DNA of 64,000 bases, from positions 1,736,001-1,800,000 of the forward strand of contig JAQOTA010000069.1 in NCBI GenBank assembly GCA_029532415.1. The letters are read 5' to 3'. Below, piece after piece: positions 11,877-21,947 of this stretch. Each line of letters starts with the position of its first letter. Positions within the stretch are counted from its first letter, which is position 1. Position numbers and translations under genes: made by a program. This DNA is from Marasmius tenuissimus. Its lineage: Eukaryota > Basidiomycota > Agaricomycetes > Agaricales > Marasmiaceae. A model generated the notes under the pieces. The model did not search any database. It worked only from the letters and a program-made list of their open reading frames with translations, and was not told the DNA's origin.

Positions 11877-12262
11877 ATGTTCCTCACTAAGTCTAATTTC
11901 ATCACTTCACTCTCTGTCGCCCTCCTCCTCGCCGGACAGGCGATCGCCCAGGAACCTCTGAGCGATCCCGGTGAGTACGCTCTAGAGCTCGTACTCGATT
12001 TCTGCGATTCTGATTACTCTCGACAGTCACGGCGTGCAAGGGCCTCGAGCACCTTGACAAATGCCACTACTGGTACATGGACGGGGACGTCATTTTGGAG
12101 TTCAAAGGATGTGAGTCAAGTTCTTCACTCTCGATTTAAGATGCAGACTGACTTGGCATATGACGCGACGTAGACTGCGTGAAGCCCGAGAATGAGCCGT
12201 TGAAGTGCGATTACATCCGCGACCCGCCAAACTGGCCTCCTCCTCCTGAGACTACCCAGTGA
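11877..12262 (+). CDS. Small secreted cysteine protein (SSP1)
   Basis: The exons 11877-11970, 12027-12110 and 12174-12262 encode 88 aa. Residues 1 to about 24 form a signal peptide ending ...AGQAIA before QEPLS. The mature peptide has four cysteines (ACKG, DKCH, GYCV, LKCD), enough for two disulfides, and a proline-rich end (NWPPPPETTQ). Both introns are phase 1. The second interrupts the codon just before a cysteine. The same arrangement occurs in the protein at 55953-56294, which also has ACKG and a later CxY, so the two look homologous. It lies tail-to-tail with the GH114 gene at 13095-13980. An apoplastic or effector-like role is possible, but no function can be assigned. Confidence 0.78.
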
Positions 12263-13094
12263 AGATCGTTAAATATGTAACATAATAGAAATCCTTGGCC
12301 GACAGCCCTATATCTGGGCCATTGATCCGTAACAAACGATTGACAAGTCAATCTTAAGAGTATACCGAAGGTGCTCTAGTTCCAGGATGGGCAAACTGAG
12401 AACGAGCAAATATCGCACGGTAGCTGCATTCACCCCCCTCCGAGTCATATTCGCCCAAGTTGCACGCGCCCTTTACGATCTGAGCTACAATAATATGGAG
12501 TTACAACAATATGTCAGGTCAGTCGTGGTTGGGATTGCTTCACAGAGATTAAAGCGTACAAGGGCTCTGAGCGGCCACCGGCGCGAATAAAATGTATGTT
12601 TGTGTCTCCAGTTGGTCCCCAGCCTCGTCTCTATTATACTCTCAAGGTCAGGTAAATACATGGCTTGATTAACTCAGCAAGAGCGCCCCGTTGTCCATGA
12701 GACGCTACCTGCCTAACGTCCAGTAGTGCAACAGATGTCGTTCCGAACGCCCCTGGCCACGCGGCTTTGCGTATATGTGGAGGGCGTCTTAGGTGCAGGA
12801 GTCGGGAAGGCCGATTTCTAGTTGGCAGGATACACAGGAAATGAACTGGCTAGTCCGAGTCTCCACCAAAGTTACGAGACAAGGAATCTGCAGGAATACT
12901 TACAGGTGTTTGAAGTGGCTTTCGGCAGAGTTGGACTGGGAAATCTCTAGACTCAGAAGCTCTTGGGCGTCAGTTGTGAGTTTCTCATAGAGGTTTTGAC
13001 TAGTGCATCGCATTCTGCTTGATCACTTCGCAAACCATTCCGTTCGATTCCCTACTATCCATGTACATTCCTGGTAGCATTGCCTATAGATTAG
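12263..13094. other. Intergenic between convergent genes
   Basis: No gene recognised. It contains the 3' flanks of the SSP gene (plus) and the GH114 gene (minus). Confidence 0.5.
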
Positions 13095-13980
13095 TTAGCA
13101 CTCTTCGTAAACATATTCTGGGTCTCCTTTCGCGGTGACATCATGATCCCTGAAAATCACCGAAATCTGACTTCCACGCTCAGCGCAGGCTGCCGTGAAA
13201 TTTCCTCGTCCGTTCTCGGGAGCATCTTCATCAAAGTACTCGACCTCGAGGACCTGGTTGCCATAGACGTTGGTGTAGGTTTTACACTCGTTGTGGGCTT
13301 GGCATTCCTCCGCGATGGCGAAATCAAAACCAACTTCTCGCTTCCCGTCACCCTCCAACTCGCTACCGGCATTCTTCTGGCCAAAGGCCAGATCGTTCGT
13401 CTCATTGTGTGCGTAGTTCGCGAGAAGTTTGGCGTAATCCAGGTTGTTTTCCTTGGAAATGAGGTGGCTCGACCGGTTGAATGTGTCGAGGTTGTCGGGC
13501 TCGATGGCGTTGAACCCTTTCCGTTTACATTCGTCAATCCAGCCATTGACAATAGTAGCCAGGGCCTGGCGATTAGTGTCTGTGGTGGTGTTGAAATAGA
13601 ACTCGCCTGGCCAGTCCGGGTCCTCGTAGGGCAAGTTAGAGGAGTTTCGGAGGATGAGTCTATTGTTCGCGGGGTCTGAGAAGTTCGGGGTTGAATGAGC
13701 ACGGAGGCCGAGGAGAACAATGGGCGATCTTACCATCGAGCCAAAATTTATGGGCGTCTTCATCCGGCTGCGTTTGGAACGCATTGATGTAGCAGATATT
13801 GTATTTTCCGGAAACCGGTGTCGAGGTATGATCCCGAGTGACGACGCGCACATCGGGGTCGGGTTCGTACGCTTCTCCAATCTGATAGTCCCACTTCTCG
13901 TTGGCAGGAAGAGGAGTAATTGCATTGGAAGTAGACGAGAGCAGAGAAAAGGCGATGAGAAGGAAAGTAGAAGAAACCAT
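13095..13980 (-). CDS. Secreted GH114-type glycosidase (copy 1)
   Basis: Two exons (13980-13734 and 13675-13095, phase-1 intron) encode 275 aa. A signal peptide (1 to about 20) precedes a TIM-barrel-like protein. Hallmarks of the GH114 / endo-alpha-1,4-polygalactosaminidase family are visible: KWDYQIG near the start, NICYINAF (strand beta-2 type), and GFNAIEPDNLDTF, which carries the acidic residues corresponding to the family active site. Characterised relatives cut galactosamine-containing exopolysaccharides; here the activity is inferred. Further conserved stretches are AFGQKNAG, FDFAIAEECQ and QVLEVEYF, and it ends VYEEC. The paralogue at 54542-55446 shares the intron, the length of exon 2 (581 bp) and the promoter. 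Compared with that copy it lacks a few residues after the signal peptide. Confidence 0.88.
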
Positions 13981-14052
13981 AGCACGATGAGGTTTGTAGC
14001 TTGTAGATGAGAGATCACAGTTGCTTGATTACTTCCAAACGACCTGCACACC

Positions 14053-14059
14053 TTTTATA
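14053..14059 (-). promoter_or_regulatory. TATA box of GH114 copy 1
   Basis: TATAAAA on the minus strand inside GGTATAAAAGG, about 73-79 bp before the ATG. The second copy has the same element at the same distance (54466-54472). Confidence 0.6.
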
Positions 14060-14394
14060 CCACCCAAGAGGTAGCGACGAAGTGTATAACTTCGCGATTT
14101 TCACGGATGAAGTTGACCGCCTTCGTTGTGAACGCCCTCTTGCCCGTACTCCAATGTTTCAGCCTACATTCACGGGTGTAAGTATCAATTGAAAGTTGAG
14201 GCCACAAGGGATTCAGCGGGTGTAATGTGCTAACCAAACGCAGGATGTTTGTATCTTGAGTCCCGGGGCCCGCTAGTCGCTAGCGTTTGAACCACAGAAT
14301 GTGTCAACGTGAAAGTAGTTGAGTATGACGCGGGTACCAAGAAGTTCGGGCCCAAAAGCCTTGATATATTGTTAGAGGTGAATGGTGGTCAAGC

Positions 14395-14725
14395 CAGGTG
14401 CGGAAGAGGCATGAATAGCCAGTCACCCTTGGTCACCATTGACTTCGGGAGGGGCAGTGTCGCTGTGAATGACGATTACAATCACCTGGAGAAATTCAAA
14501 GAATACAAAAGGACAGAACGGAGCCTGACCACACAATCGCACCTCGGAGTCAGTATGAACCTCTACACCAGCAAGAGTGACTCTGAACACATAAAGCTAG
14601 CTCGCCTTGTACTTGTACAGCGGTTCTAGATTTGAGATTCGTTCCAATTGACCGACCTTATTCAGATTTGACACGGGTTTTAGGCTGGTAAAGAGCTTGG
14701 AGCCCGTCTTCTTCGGGCGTAGACT
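14395..14725. repeat. Diverged direct repeat, copy 1
   Basis: About 330 bp recurs with many differences at 16080-16390. Shared blocks include CCTTGGTCACCATTGA, TCGGGAGGGG, ACTCGGAGTCA and TAAAGCT(A)GCTCGCC. Copy 2 follows a decayed MDR gene, so the repeat may be 3' flank co-duplicated with it. No coding content is recognised. Confidence 0.65.
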
Positions 14726-15444
14726 GTAGTCAGTCCGCAATCGATGCTGGGGTCCACACCTCAATTCGAGGAGTCGATAAGCCGAAAATGCCCAAGGCAA
14801 TAGCATCCAATACTGAACATGATAGGATGTGCAGGGTGATCACACCTTCGACGGCCACTACGAAAATCAAGCTCGCAGCCTCAGGTGTACACGTATCGAA
14901 CGCTCTATCCTACCAAGCTGGGCGGGCGATGAGTAGGGTGGAAGAAGATTGTCATGAACATAGTAGGAGGATCATGGGTCTGAATTTTCGAACTCCGATG
15001 ACGCGTCCGGGAAACAAGGGGTAACGTCTGTCACGGTAACCCTCGTCACGTCGTTGCTCGCAACTTGCGCCCACAGGTGTCCACCTCCGTCTCTGTCCGC
15101 TCGATATATCGATATATCATGCTTCTAGGAGCAAAATCCTGTCAACACATTCGCTAAAAGTCTATTCATCAATCTATCGAGAAGATAGTTCTGGACGAGT
15201 ATGGCTGGTTTGTAGAAGGTGCAAGTCAGTGCTGGGGATCGAGTACTTTGGATCAACAAGGTGAGCCTCTCCAGGCGAGTACGTGTCAGTAAGCTGACTG
15301 AACAATGTAAATTATCGCTCACCATCGTTCAATCACTACCTCTCCCGCTATCACCCACGCCGATTTTCTTCATCTCCTCTTTGTATTTCATCGGCCTTTC
15401 TACCAGTCTCGCTTGAATCGCTGAGGTTCATCCAAAGCATGATC

Positions 15445-15930
15445 TAGTACTGGTCCTTGATGCGACTCAGGTGTCATAGCATTGGCGGCAAGAGAAAGTT
15501 ACCCATAGCCGTGTGGTTCGCTCACTCATGGACGTCTGAACGTCGAATACATCTATGCTGCTGTCGATGCCATCTCTTGAAGCCTACATGGACTTGTTGA
15601 CTTCGAGAGGCACATCAGTCTTGGCTGTCTTAGCTTCAGTTGAGTTGCGTTCAACGACGGACGGAAGGGTGTTCTTGCAAATGGGTCTATTCGCCTCTGT
15701 AAAGAGTTTGGCTATGGGCTAATGGGGAGTGTTATTAAGGTTCGTGTTCCAAACGCTATTTGAATAGACTGTGGACTCATACGTTCCGGCTTTCTTCACT
15801 GTAGCCCAACAGAGTCGAAAAACCACGTGGTGGGGTTACCGGGATACCCGACGGACTGGCGAAGCTGCAGAGCAACCTACAGAGGAACCAAGCCAGCGGG
15901 GTGAGGGCTGGTCTTCGATCCCTCACAAAG
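15445..15930 (+). pseudogene. Decayed MDR reductase (3' half)
   Basis: Relic of the same reductase family as 10088-11412. From about 15539 the exon-4 sequence is readable: VEYIYAAVDAIS, then an in-frame TGA and shifted remnants of the DLL-APGGT and DGRK blocks. It continues up to the exon-4 end (GVIK then a GT donor). The exon-5 remnant (NRVEK...GIPDGLAKLQ) starts near 15806 and contains an insertion. A weaker match to the end of exon 3 (CTGGTCCTTG) may start near 15445. The first exons are missing. Several stops and frameshifts make it non-functional. Confidence 0.8.
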
Positions 15931-16079
15931 GCTCTGACGTCGCCTGTACTCCGCTGAATTCACCTCCATCTCCTACAATCTCACAACTCGAGCACTCGTT
16001 TCATGAAACACACCTCACAACCGTGTGAGCCGTATGAGATAGTGCTGGCTCTCGGCGTGAATCGGTCGACTGGGCACAG

Positions 16080-16390
16080 AAGGGACTTGGGTAACTAGTT
16101 GTCCTTGGTCACCATTGATCTCGGGAGGGGTACTAGTGTCAATGATGGCTACGGTCGACTGAATAAATCCAAGAATTCACAAGGACAGCGGAACATGACC
16201 GCACAGTCGTAACTCGGAGTCAATATGCCCTCTCCGCCGGCTGGGTAAGCTCGGATACATTAAGCTGGCTCGCCATGCCCCAACGGCTCTAGATACTATA
16301 TTCATTCCCGATGCTCCCTCTGTTCAAGGCCTGAAACAGGTTTTAGTGGACTGTTACAGAGCTTGCGACCCGTTATCCTCGGATATACAC
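16080..16390. repeat. Diverged direct repeat, copy 2
   Basis: Partner of 14395-14725, in the same orientation, located directly after the decayed MDR copy. Confidence 0.65.
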
Positions 16391-16460
16391 CGCAGAAAGC
16401 GCGCCGCGTACGGGGGCAGCAGACACCTAAGCTCGAGGCCGCCTCAACAAGCCGGGATTA

Positions 16461-16879
16461 TGGTGCAAACGGCTTATACACCGCTACTTTTGTACAAATT
16501 ATATAGCACGTTCAGTTTTGATCATTTTGCTTAATTATCTTACAGAAAAACATATAAATATACATAGAGTAGAATCCTCAGACTGATAGTCTATAGGGTC
16601 AAAATTGACCGAGTTATTTCTTCGATGTTCGGCCAATTTGGCGCGGTGTGCTAAGCGCCCTCCAAGCGCCCGTCGAGCGCTGGTCCAGCTGTTGTTCTGA
16701 GGCCCATGAGGAGGGCAGAAAGGAGTCCTGATCCATAAAAAAACCTTGGGGGGGGGGTTGCCTGTTTTTTGGAGTCCCAAGGCCACCGAGGTGGGCGCTA
16801 AAAGTAGGCGCGCAGACCTGTTGCTGTCGGGCCAATTTGGCGCGTGTCCAAAGTAGCGGTGACTAAGCCGTTTGCACCA
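16461..16879. mobile_element. TA-flanked MITE (419 bp)
   Basis: Inverted termini of about 33 bp start TGGTGCAAACGGCTTA and end with the complementary TAAGCCGTTTGCACCA. Two mismatches were seen. TA dinucleotides flank both ends, as in Tc1/mariner-type insertion. The inside is non-coding, with a G-run, an A-run and two copies of GGCCAATTTGGCGCG. It ends about 50 bp from the tRNA-Lys gene. Confidence 0.72.
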
Positions 16880-16931
16880 TAGAAGGTCCTGCAATGGCCT
16901 GCAACTTTGCAAAAGTAATATACGACCTCAT

Positions 16932-17014
16932 AGCCCACCGCGAGGGTCGAACTCGCAGCCTTCAGATGCCCGCAGTTAAGAGTCTGACGCTCTATCCGAT
17001 TGAGCTAGGCGGGC
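16932..17014 (-). tRNA. tRNA-Lys(CUU), intron-containing
   Basis: The 83-nt gene folds as a full cloverleaf: acceptor GCCCGCC/GGTGGGC, D-arm GCTCAATCGGATAGAGC, anticodon stem TCAGA/TCTGA with anticodon CTT, and T-arm GCGAG-TTCGACC-CTCGC. A 9-nt intron (ACTGCGGGC) sits one base 3' of the anticodon, the canonical position. A short T-run downstream (plus-strand AAAA at 16911-16914) can terminate Pol III. Confidence 0.9.
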
Positions 17015-18039
17015 AATACGCTAAAGGGGAATAGTGGAATGAACATACGAGCGTTTCTGAGCCGCGAAGTGCGATTTTTTTTTTCAAGGGCGTGCGTCAC
17101 AGTCAGCTGACTGTGACTTACGATCACACCATACGGTTTCCTGGCAAAAATTTCGTTCCCGTCAACCTCTTCTTTCTCTTTCTCCGTTTTCTCCGAGTCA
17201 ATTCTCCACCTTGCCCTACTTACCAGCCTTTTATCAGAGACGGACTTTACTAGTCGCATCATGCTTGGTCTGACTATGGTATGGTGAGTGGGCAGTCTCT
17301 GTTCAACTTCGAATTCCTTGTAGGATGGGCTCTATTCAGACCTGTTCTGTATTTATCGTGGAGACAACCGTATATTGCCTTTTTTCTCTGATCTTTGTTC
17401 GCATTTCTACGCACTCTCAACCGACCCGTTTCTAACCGTCCGCTTCGCAGAATCAGTGCAGAACTATTCTTGAGAACAGAGTGAAAAGCAAGGCTGTTCA
17501 TTGGGTATGGCGGAATGTTTGATGATGGTGATGGGAAACGAAAGTGAGTATGAGTATCCCGTATCCTCTAGTAGCTAGTTGTAGCTGATGGCATTGATCA
17601 GGTCGCCGTGTAAGTCGTGCATTTCAGGATCTCTCAAAATACAACAGGTTGCACTCCGTGGTATGAACTCCCTGCTTCATCGGTGTCAGCTTCAGCACGT
17701 TCGCCTGTCAACCGTCATCCCGCGCACTTCATCTCGCATACATCTTGTGTCCGTAGTTGCTATCAAGTTCCTCCTTGTACCAGCACCTCTTGTCGGCCGT
17801 ACTGGCTGGCGTGGTAATTCATGGAAACCCTTCCATTGCTCTCTTCAGGCCAATGACATGATAGCCATGTTCAATTCACTCAATGATATAAAAAGTGTTG
17901 AGTTCTAATCCTGTATTCATACTGTAAATGTGTTCCAATTTTGTACTGTATCTAGCGGTGAGAATGAAATGCCGGTCATCGTGCACCAAGGATCCGTGTC
18001 ATTTGATATGCACGGTTCTTTCTCCTTCCTATCACCACG
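17015..18039. other. Intergenic, no gene recognised
   Basis: No coding pattern is visible. The stretch contains the 5' flank of the tRNA-Lys gene and the promoter of the MYND gene. Confidence 0.45.
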
Positions 18040-18891
18040 ATGTCAAACCACGAAGAACTACCCTACGAACTTCAAGTCGAAGCATTCGCTTACGGAGAGG
18101 ACGGGAAAAGGGTCGAAGTCAAGCTTCATCCTCGTGTTCCGGATGACAGACTAGGCAAACCCCGTGAAATTGGTGAATGGAGCCTTGACTTCGCCAAAAC
18201 GCTCTTGCACGATGTGAAGCACGCAGAGAAATGGAAATGTGAATTCTGTGGTAGGGCCTCTTTCTGTGCAACTGCAACACCAAGCTCACCGGATCACATC
18301 GAACGTTTCGACTCCCAATAGGTGACCATGCGAAGTTGCCTAAAGTACAAGCGGCATTTTGGACACATCTCAGCCCTCCACGGCTTGTTCTGTATGTGAG
18401 TGATTGATACTTTTTTTTTTACAAAAATTCGCGCCTCACGATCTCTAGATTCATGAGACCTGCGACAAGCCAAATTGTGCAATTCAATTCGACTATATAC
18501 ATGCGCAACTGAGCGCTCAACCTGGGACTTTGAACATTATCGAGGTAGAAAACACCAACATTCTTCCACCAGTCTCTGGAAGCTGCATCAAATGCGGCCG
18601 CGAGAAGATGGATGGTTCGGATGCTCAGCTGATGAGATGTGCTAGCTGTAGGCTCACTCGGCAAGTCGAGAAATCCTCCTACGTGGTATTGACGTCGAAG
18701 TACTCATTGAGATTGCTTATAGGTATTGTGGGAAGGATTGCCAAAAAAATGACTGGCCGAGGCATAAACGAGGTGTGTTCCCTGTGATTTCAAAGCTACT
18801 TAGTACTGACGAAGGTCCTTAATCCGTCGTAGTATGCAAAGCAATCCGAAGCGTCGAGTTTGTCGATTGGGGAGCAGAAACTCGATCCTAG
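18040..18891 (+). CDS. MYND zinc-finger protein
   Basis: The exons 18040-18265, 18322-18395, 18449-18660, 18723-18772 and 18833-18891 join to 206 aa. An N-terminal region (ending KWKCEFCG) is followed by a segment with AKLPKVQAAFWTHL and VHETCDKPNCA, common in fungal MYND proteins. A C-terminal MYND finger spans about 148-192, with zinc ligands in the order CxxC (CIKC), CxxC (CASC), CxxxC (CGKDC), H (RHK) and C (RVC). The finger is normally a protein-interaction module; this protein's own role is unknown. The third intron (18661-18722) uses a GC donor (CG|GCAAGT). The first intron is needed to escape a stop at 18319-18321. The family is expanded in Agaricomycetes. Confidence 0.82.
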
Positions 18892-19230
18892 ATGTCGAAG
18901 TCAGCAGAAGCGAGTGAAGAACTATGTTTCCCGAAGATTACAATCCATCACACAATCCCGCTCGATCTATGTAAGCACTTGTCTGGTCAACAATGGACCA
19001 AACCGTCGCAGTCATTTTTGGCGAACAATGGGCCCGGCCACCATACGAGATCGCTTTCCCTCCTTTGGTCGAATTGACAACAATGAACCGGTGAACGTTT
19101 GAGTCATCACTTCCAATTGGCAGTGACTCAGAGCCATTATCCCAAGTGAGCTTGCGGTAACGTGAGACCGTGTCGCACAGGGACACCTATAATTCTTGAC
19201 CTCGAACCACCATCATCGCGCACAGGAGAG

Positions 19231-21017
19231 ATGAACTCAATCCCCCTTCATAGGTCGCAACGCCTGGAGGTGGCATCCACTCCAATGATAGATGCTAGGA
19301 TACGCAACGAACAAACTAACAACATCACTAACACGTCGGATAATGATGGGAAACGGAAACATTCAGAGGACTGTGAGCTTAAACAAATAACTTTCAAGCC
19401 CTGTTCATTTGTTTACTCACAAGTCGACTTTTCATTCTAGTTGCCGGTCAACCCGAAGAAGACACCGACCATTCTTTGAACGCAAGGAAAGCCAAACGAA
19501 CGAAAAATGTCGACACCTCGGACATCGACGTTGAACCTGAAGTTGAGAAAGGAGAGAAAGGAGCTCTGGGAAGGCTTCCTGTAGAGCTCCTGAGAGAAAT
19601 ATTTCTCTGTTGTCCTGCCAGGACTTCGTCGTTCAAGGCCTCAATGATGCCGTGGACTCTCGGTCGGGTGTGCAGGTGTGTACACCTTCTTGAAGCGTCC
19701 TCTGTCCTCAAACTAAAACCGTCTTTACCATTTCGTAGACGCTGGCGCCAAGTAGCTTCAAGTACTCGAGAACTTTGGACGACGATATCATTCCAAGTCT
19801 GCGATCTAACTGCCGTTTTCACAAAGCGTGATCGTGCAGAAACGCTCTACGAAATGTTGTGCTTGATGTTGGCAAGGCGCGCTGGAAAAAAACTCCACGT
19901 CAAGGTTGAACTAGACCGGCGACCGCCGGAAGAAATTCGCCGTTTTTTCGACCTTTTGCGGTCGGCAACACGCGACTGGGTCTCCCTCACTCTTGGCGGG
20001 TCCCCGGAACGCCGCGGGGTAGCACTCTATCCCCAGCCGGAGGATCGGGAGGGTTTTGCCTCTCTCGAGGCAGTCTCTGTTCAGGATATGACCGCTCGGG
20101 AACGTAAAGGAAAGCTTCGCGAGTCTCTTGAAAAAGCACCCAAACTTCACCCCATCGCCATTCACCATCTCAACAAGACGCGTAACGTTCACAACAGCCC
20201 CCCTATTCCACTTCCCCTTTTCCGCTGGCCAAAACTGGTTCACTTTGCGCTCGATCATTCATCGTACACCTGGTCCGCTCGAGGACTGGCGTTGTGCTCC
20301 CGCCTCGAATCTCTCGTGATATACGCCTCAATCAATCGCGATACAGACAGCTTCATGCTGATGACAGAATTCAGTACAGTGCGAAAACTACGTCTGGTAA
20401 GTGGTGCGCACGTGTACTCTCGTCGACCCGCCACGTATCTGGACTTTTACCGCAGACTCAAGCTACCTGGCCTCGAGCAGCTTGAGGTGGATAGTCGGGC
20501 TGGAGTCGAGACTGACTGGGAGAATATAACCGCTCTTCTCGAGAGGTCGGCACCCGCCAAGCTCAAGTTCGTATCCATCGGAGGTATCTCCTTGATGGAT
20601 GTAACTGTGGGACGACTGCTTCGGAATACGCCGCAAGTTACGAGTCTCACAATCACGGGAGACGTGTTACCTTACCTTCCTCGCGCCATCATGTCCGGTG
20701 ATATACTCCCCAACCTCGAATACCTGGGCGTTGCCAGCAGGACGCCCTGGAGGCTCCAGGGCGTCCCAGGCTGGAGCCGTCTTTCTCGTCCGACCATTGC
20801 TGCAATCGTAAACCTCTTGAAGTCAGGAAACCCAACCGGGACTCTGGGCTCCCTACGTGTCACAGAGCAAGGTTCTGGAATGACGATGGAGTGCAGACCA
20901 CATCAATATGACTCGGCAAGCCCCTGCCTAGAGTCCACTCTCCTCGACCATGCGGCCGCCGAAGCCTTCGAAGAATTGTTCTACGACTTTGTTGTTCGTT
21001 GGAACGGTCCGAGTTAA
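19231..21017 (+). CDS. F-box protein, C-terminally truncated (copy 1)
   Basis: The exons 19231-19372, 19441-19675 and 19739-21017 encode 551 aa. An N-terminal basic, hydrophilic segment (with RKAKRTKN) precedes an F-box (LPVELLREIFLCC ... WTLGRVC, then RRWRQVASSTRELW after the intron) and a long leucine-rich-repeat-like tail. F-box proteins recruit substrates to SCF ubiquitin ligases. It is a tandem duplicate of 21948-24041, including the sequence before the ATG. The intron at 19676-19738 is 63 bp with no stop codon, so reading through it is possible, but the paralogue shows it is spliced. A frameshift shortly before the end (around 20980-21005) brings in TAA at 21015. The paralogue instead continues through two more exons, whose homologues remain here at 21064-21351. 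Confidence 0.8.
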
Positions 21018-21351
21018 GTATGAAAAGGTCTTGAACGAGGTGAGCAAACCTGTCTTCCCTTTTCGCGATGATTTTTTGTTGGATAACTTTGAGAACATAC
21101 AACTGGTGGAGTTTATCTTGAAGGCTGTCGAGGGGTCTGAGCCCGGTACCTGCAGATTCTGGCTCTTTTGCAGTAAGGTAGTAAGAGCAGTACAACGGTT
21201 ATAGTTCAGACTGAACTGACTTCGTTTCTAGGAAGAACATCGCGCTATCGGAGATTTGGGTAGGTCCTTTCGCGATGGCAACCTCAAGGATCGCTGGGAC
21301 AGTATCCGGGCGAGGATGCTGCGTATCGCGCTGGAGAGATGGCAATACTGA
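21018..21351 (+). pseudogene. Stranded 3' exons of F-box copy 1
   Basis: This stretch still matches the last exons of the neighbouring paralogue. KVLNE is followed by a GT donor. Then comes an exon reading NIQLVEFILKAVEGSEPGTCRF, another intron, and a final exon ending ALERWQY-stop at 21351. It is out of frame with the main body, so it is not translated unless the frameshift is an assembly error. Confidence 0.7.
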
Positions 21352-21947
21352 GGTAAGATAGTGGTTGGTACCGCCCCATCACTCCGAATATCGAATGCTT
21401 TCCCAGATTCCGGAAAAATGCCATACCAATGTATACAAACCGGGAATCAGTAATGGGTGTGCCGTGCCTAATCCCACGTGTTCAATGGACTATGGTAGAA
21501 AAAGTAAAGTCAAGCCCTGCGGACCGCGGTAGTGCGCACGTCTAGAAGAAATGGGGATCAGTCAATAAAAGGCTTGTCCTTTCTGCCTCATTCCGGTTAA
21601 CAATAGAATTCGAACGGGATTCGAGCCATTGTTTTCGGCATAATACGGTAACGTGAGGTTGTGCAACACTTCGTCCATGACTCGTTTTTCGTGTATGATA
21701 TACTCAGCAATGTTCGAGTTTGAAAGTAGCTGCCACACTACCACAGTTCTGTGGCTCACGCAGAACCGATAATGGAGCGAATGGCTTCTTTTCCACTTCC
21801 TTTGGCAGTGAACCCGAAATTGCCGAGCTATTGTCCCAAGTATGAAGTATCCATATCTGCCGGCGGTACCGTGAGACCATGTCGTACAGGGCTGGTTGGG
21901 CGCCTGTATTTTTGATCTCGAACCACCATCATCGTGGCACAGGAGAG

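Noticed and set aside
13143..13679. 178-codon open frame on the plus strand
   Set aside because: Antisense shadow of the GH114 gene, whose exons, signal peptide and family motifs are on the minus strand.
18240..18330. Apparent frameshift in the MYND gene after KCEFCG
   Set aside because: A 56-bp GT-AG intron (18266-18321) restores the frame exactly (T|GT GAC CAT) and the sum of exons is divisible by three, so the gene is intact.
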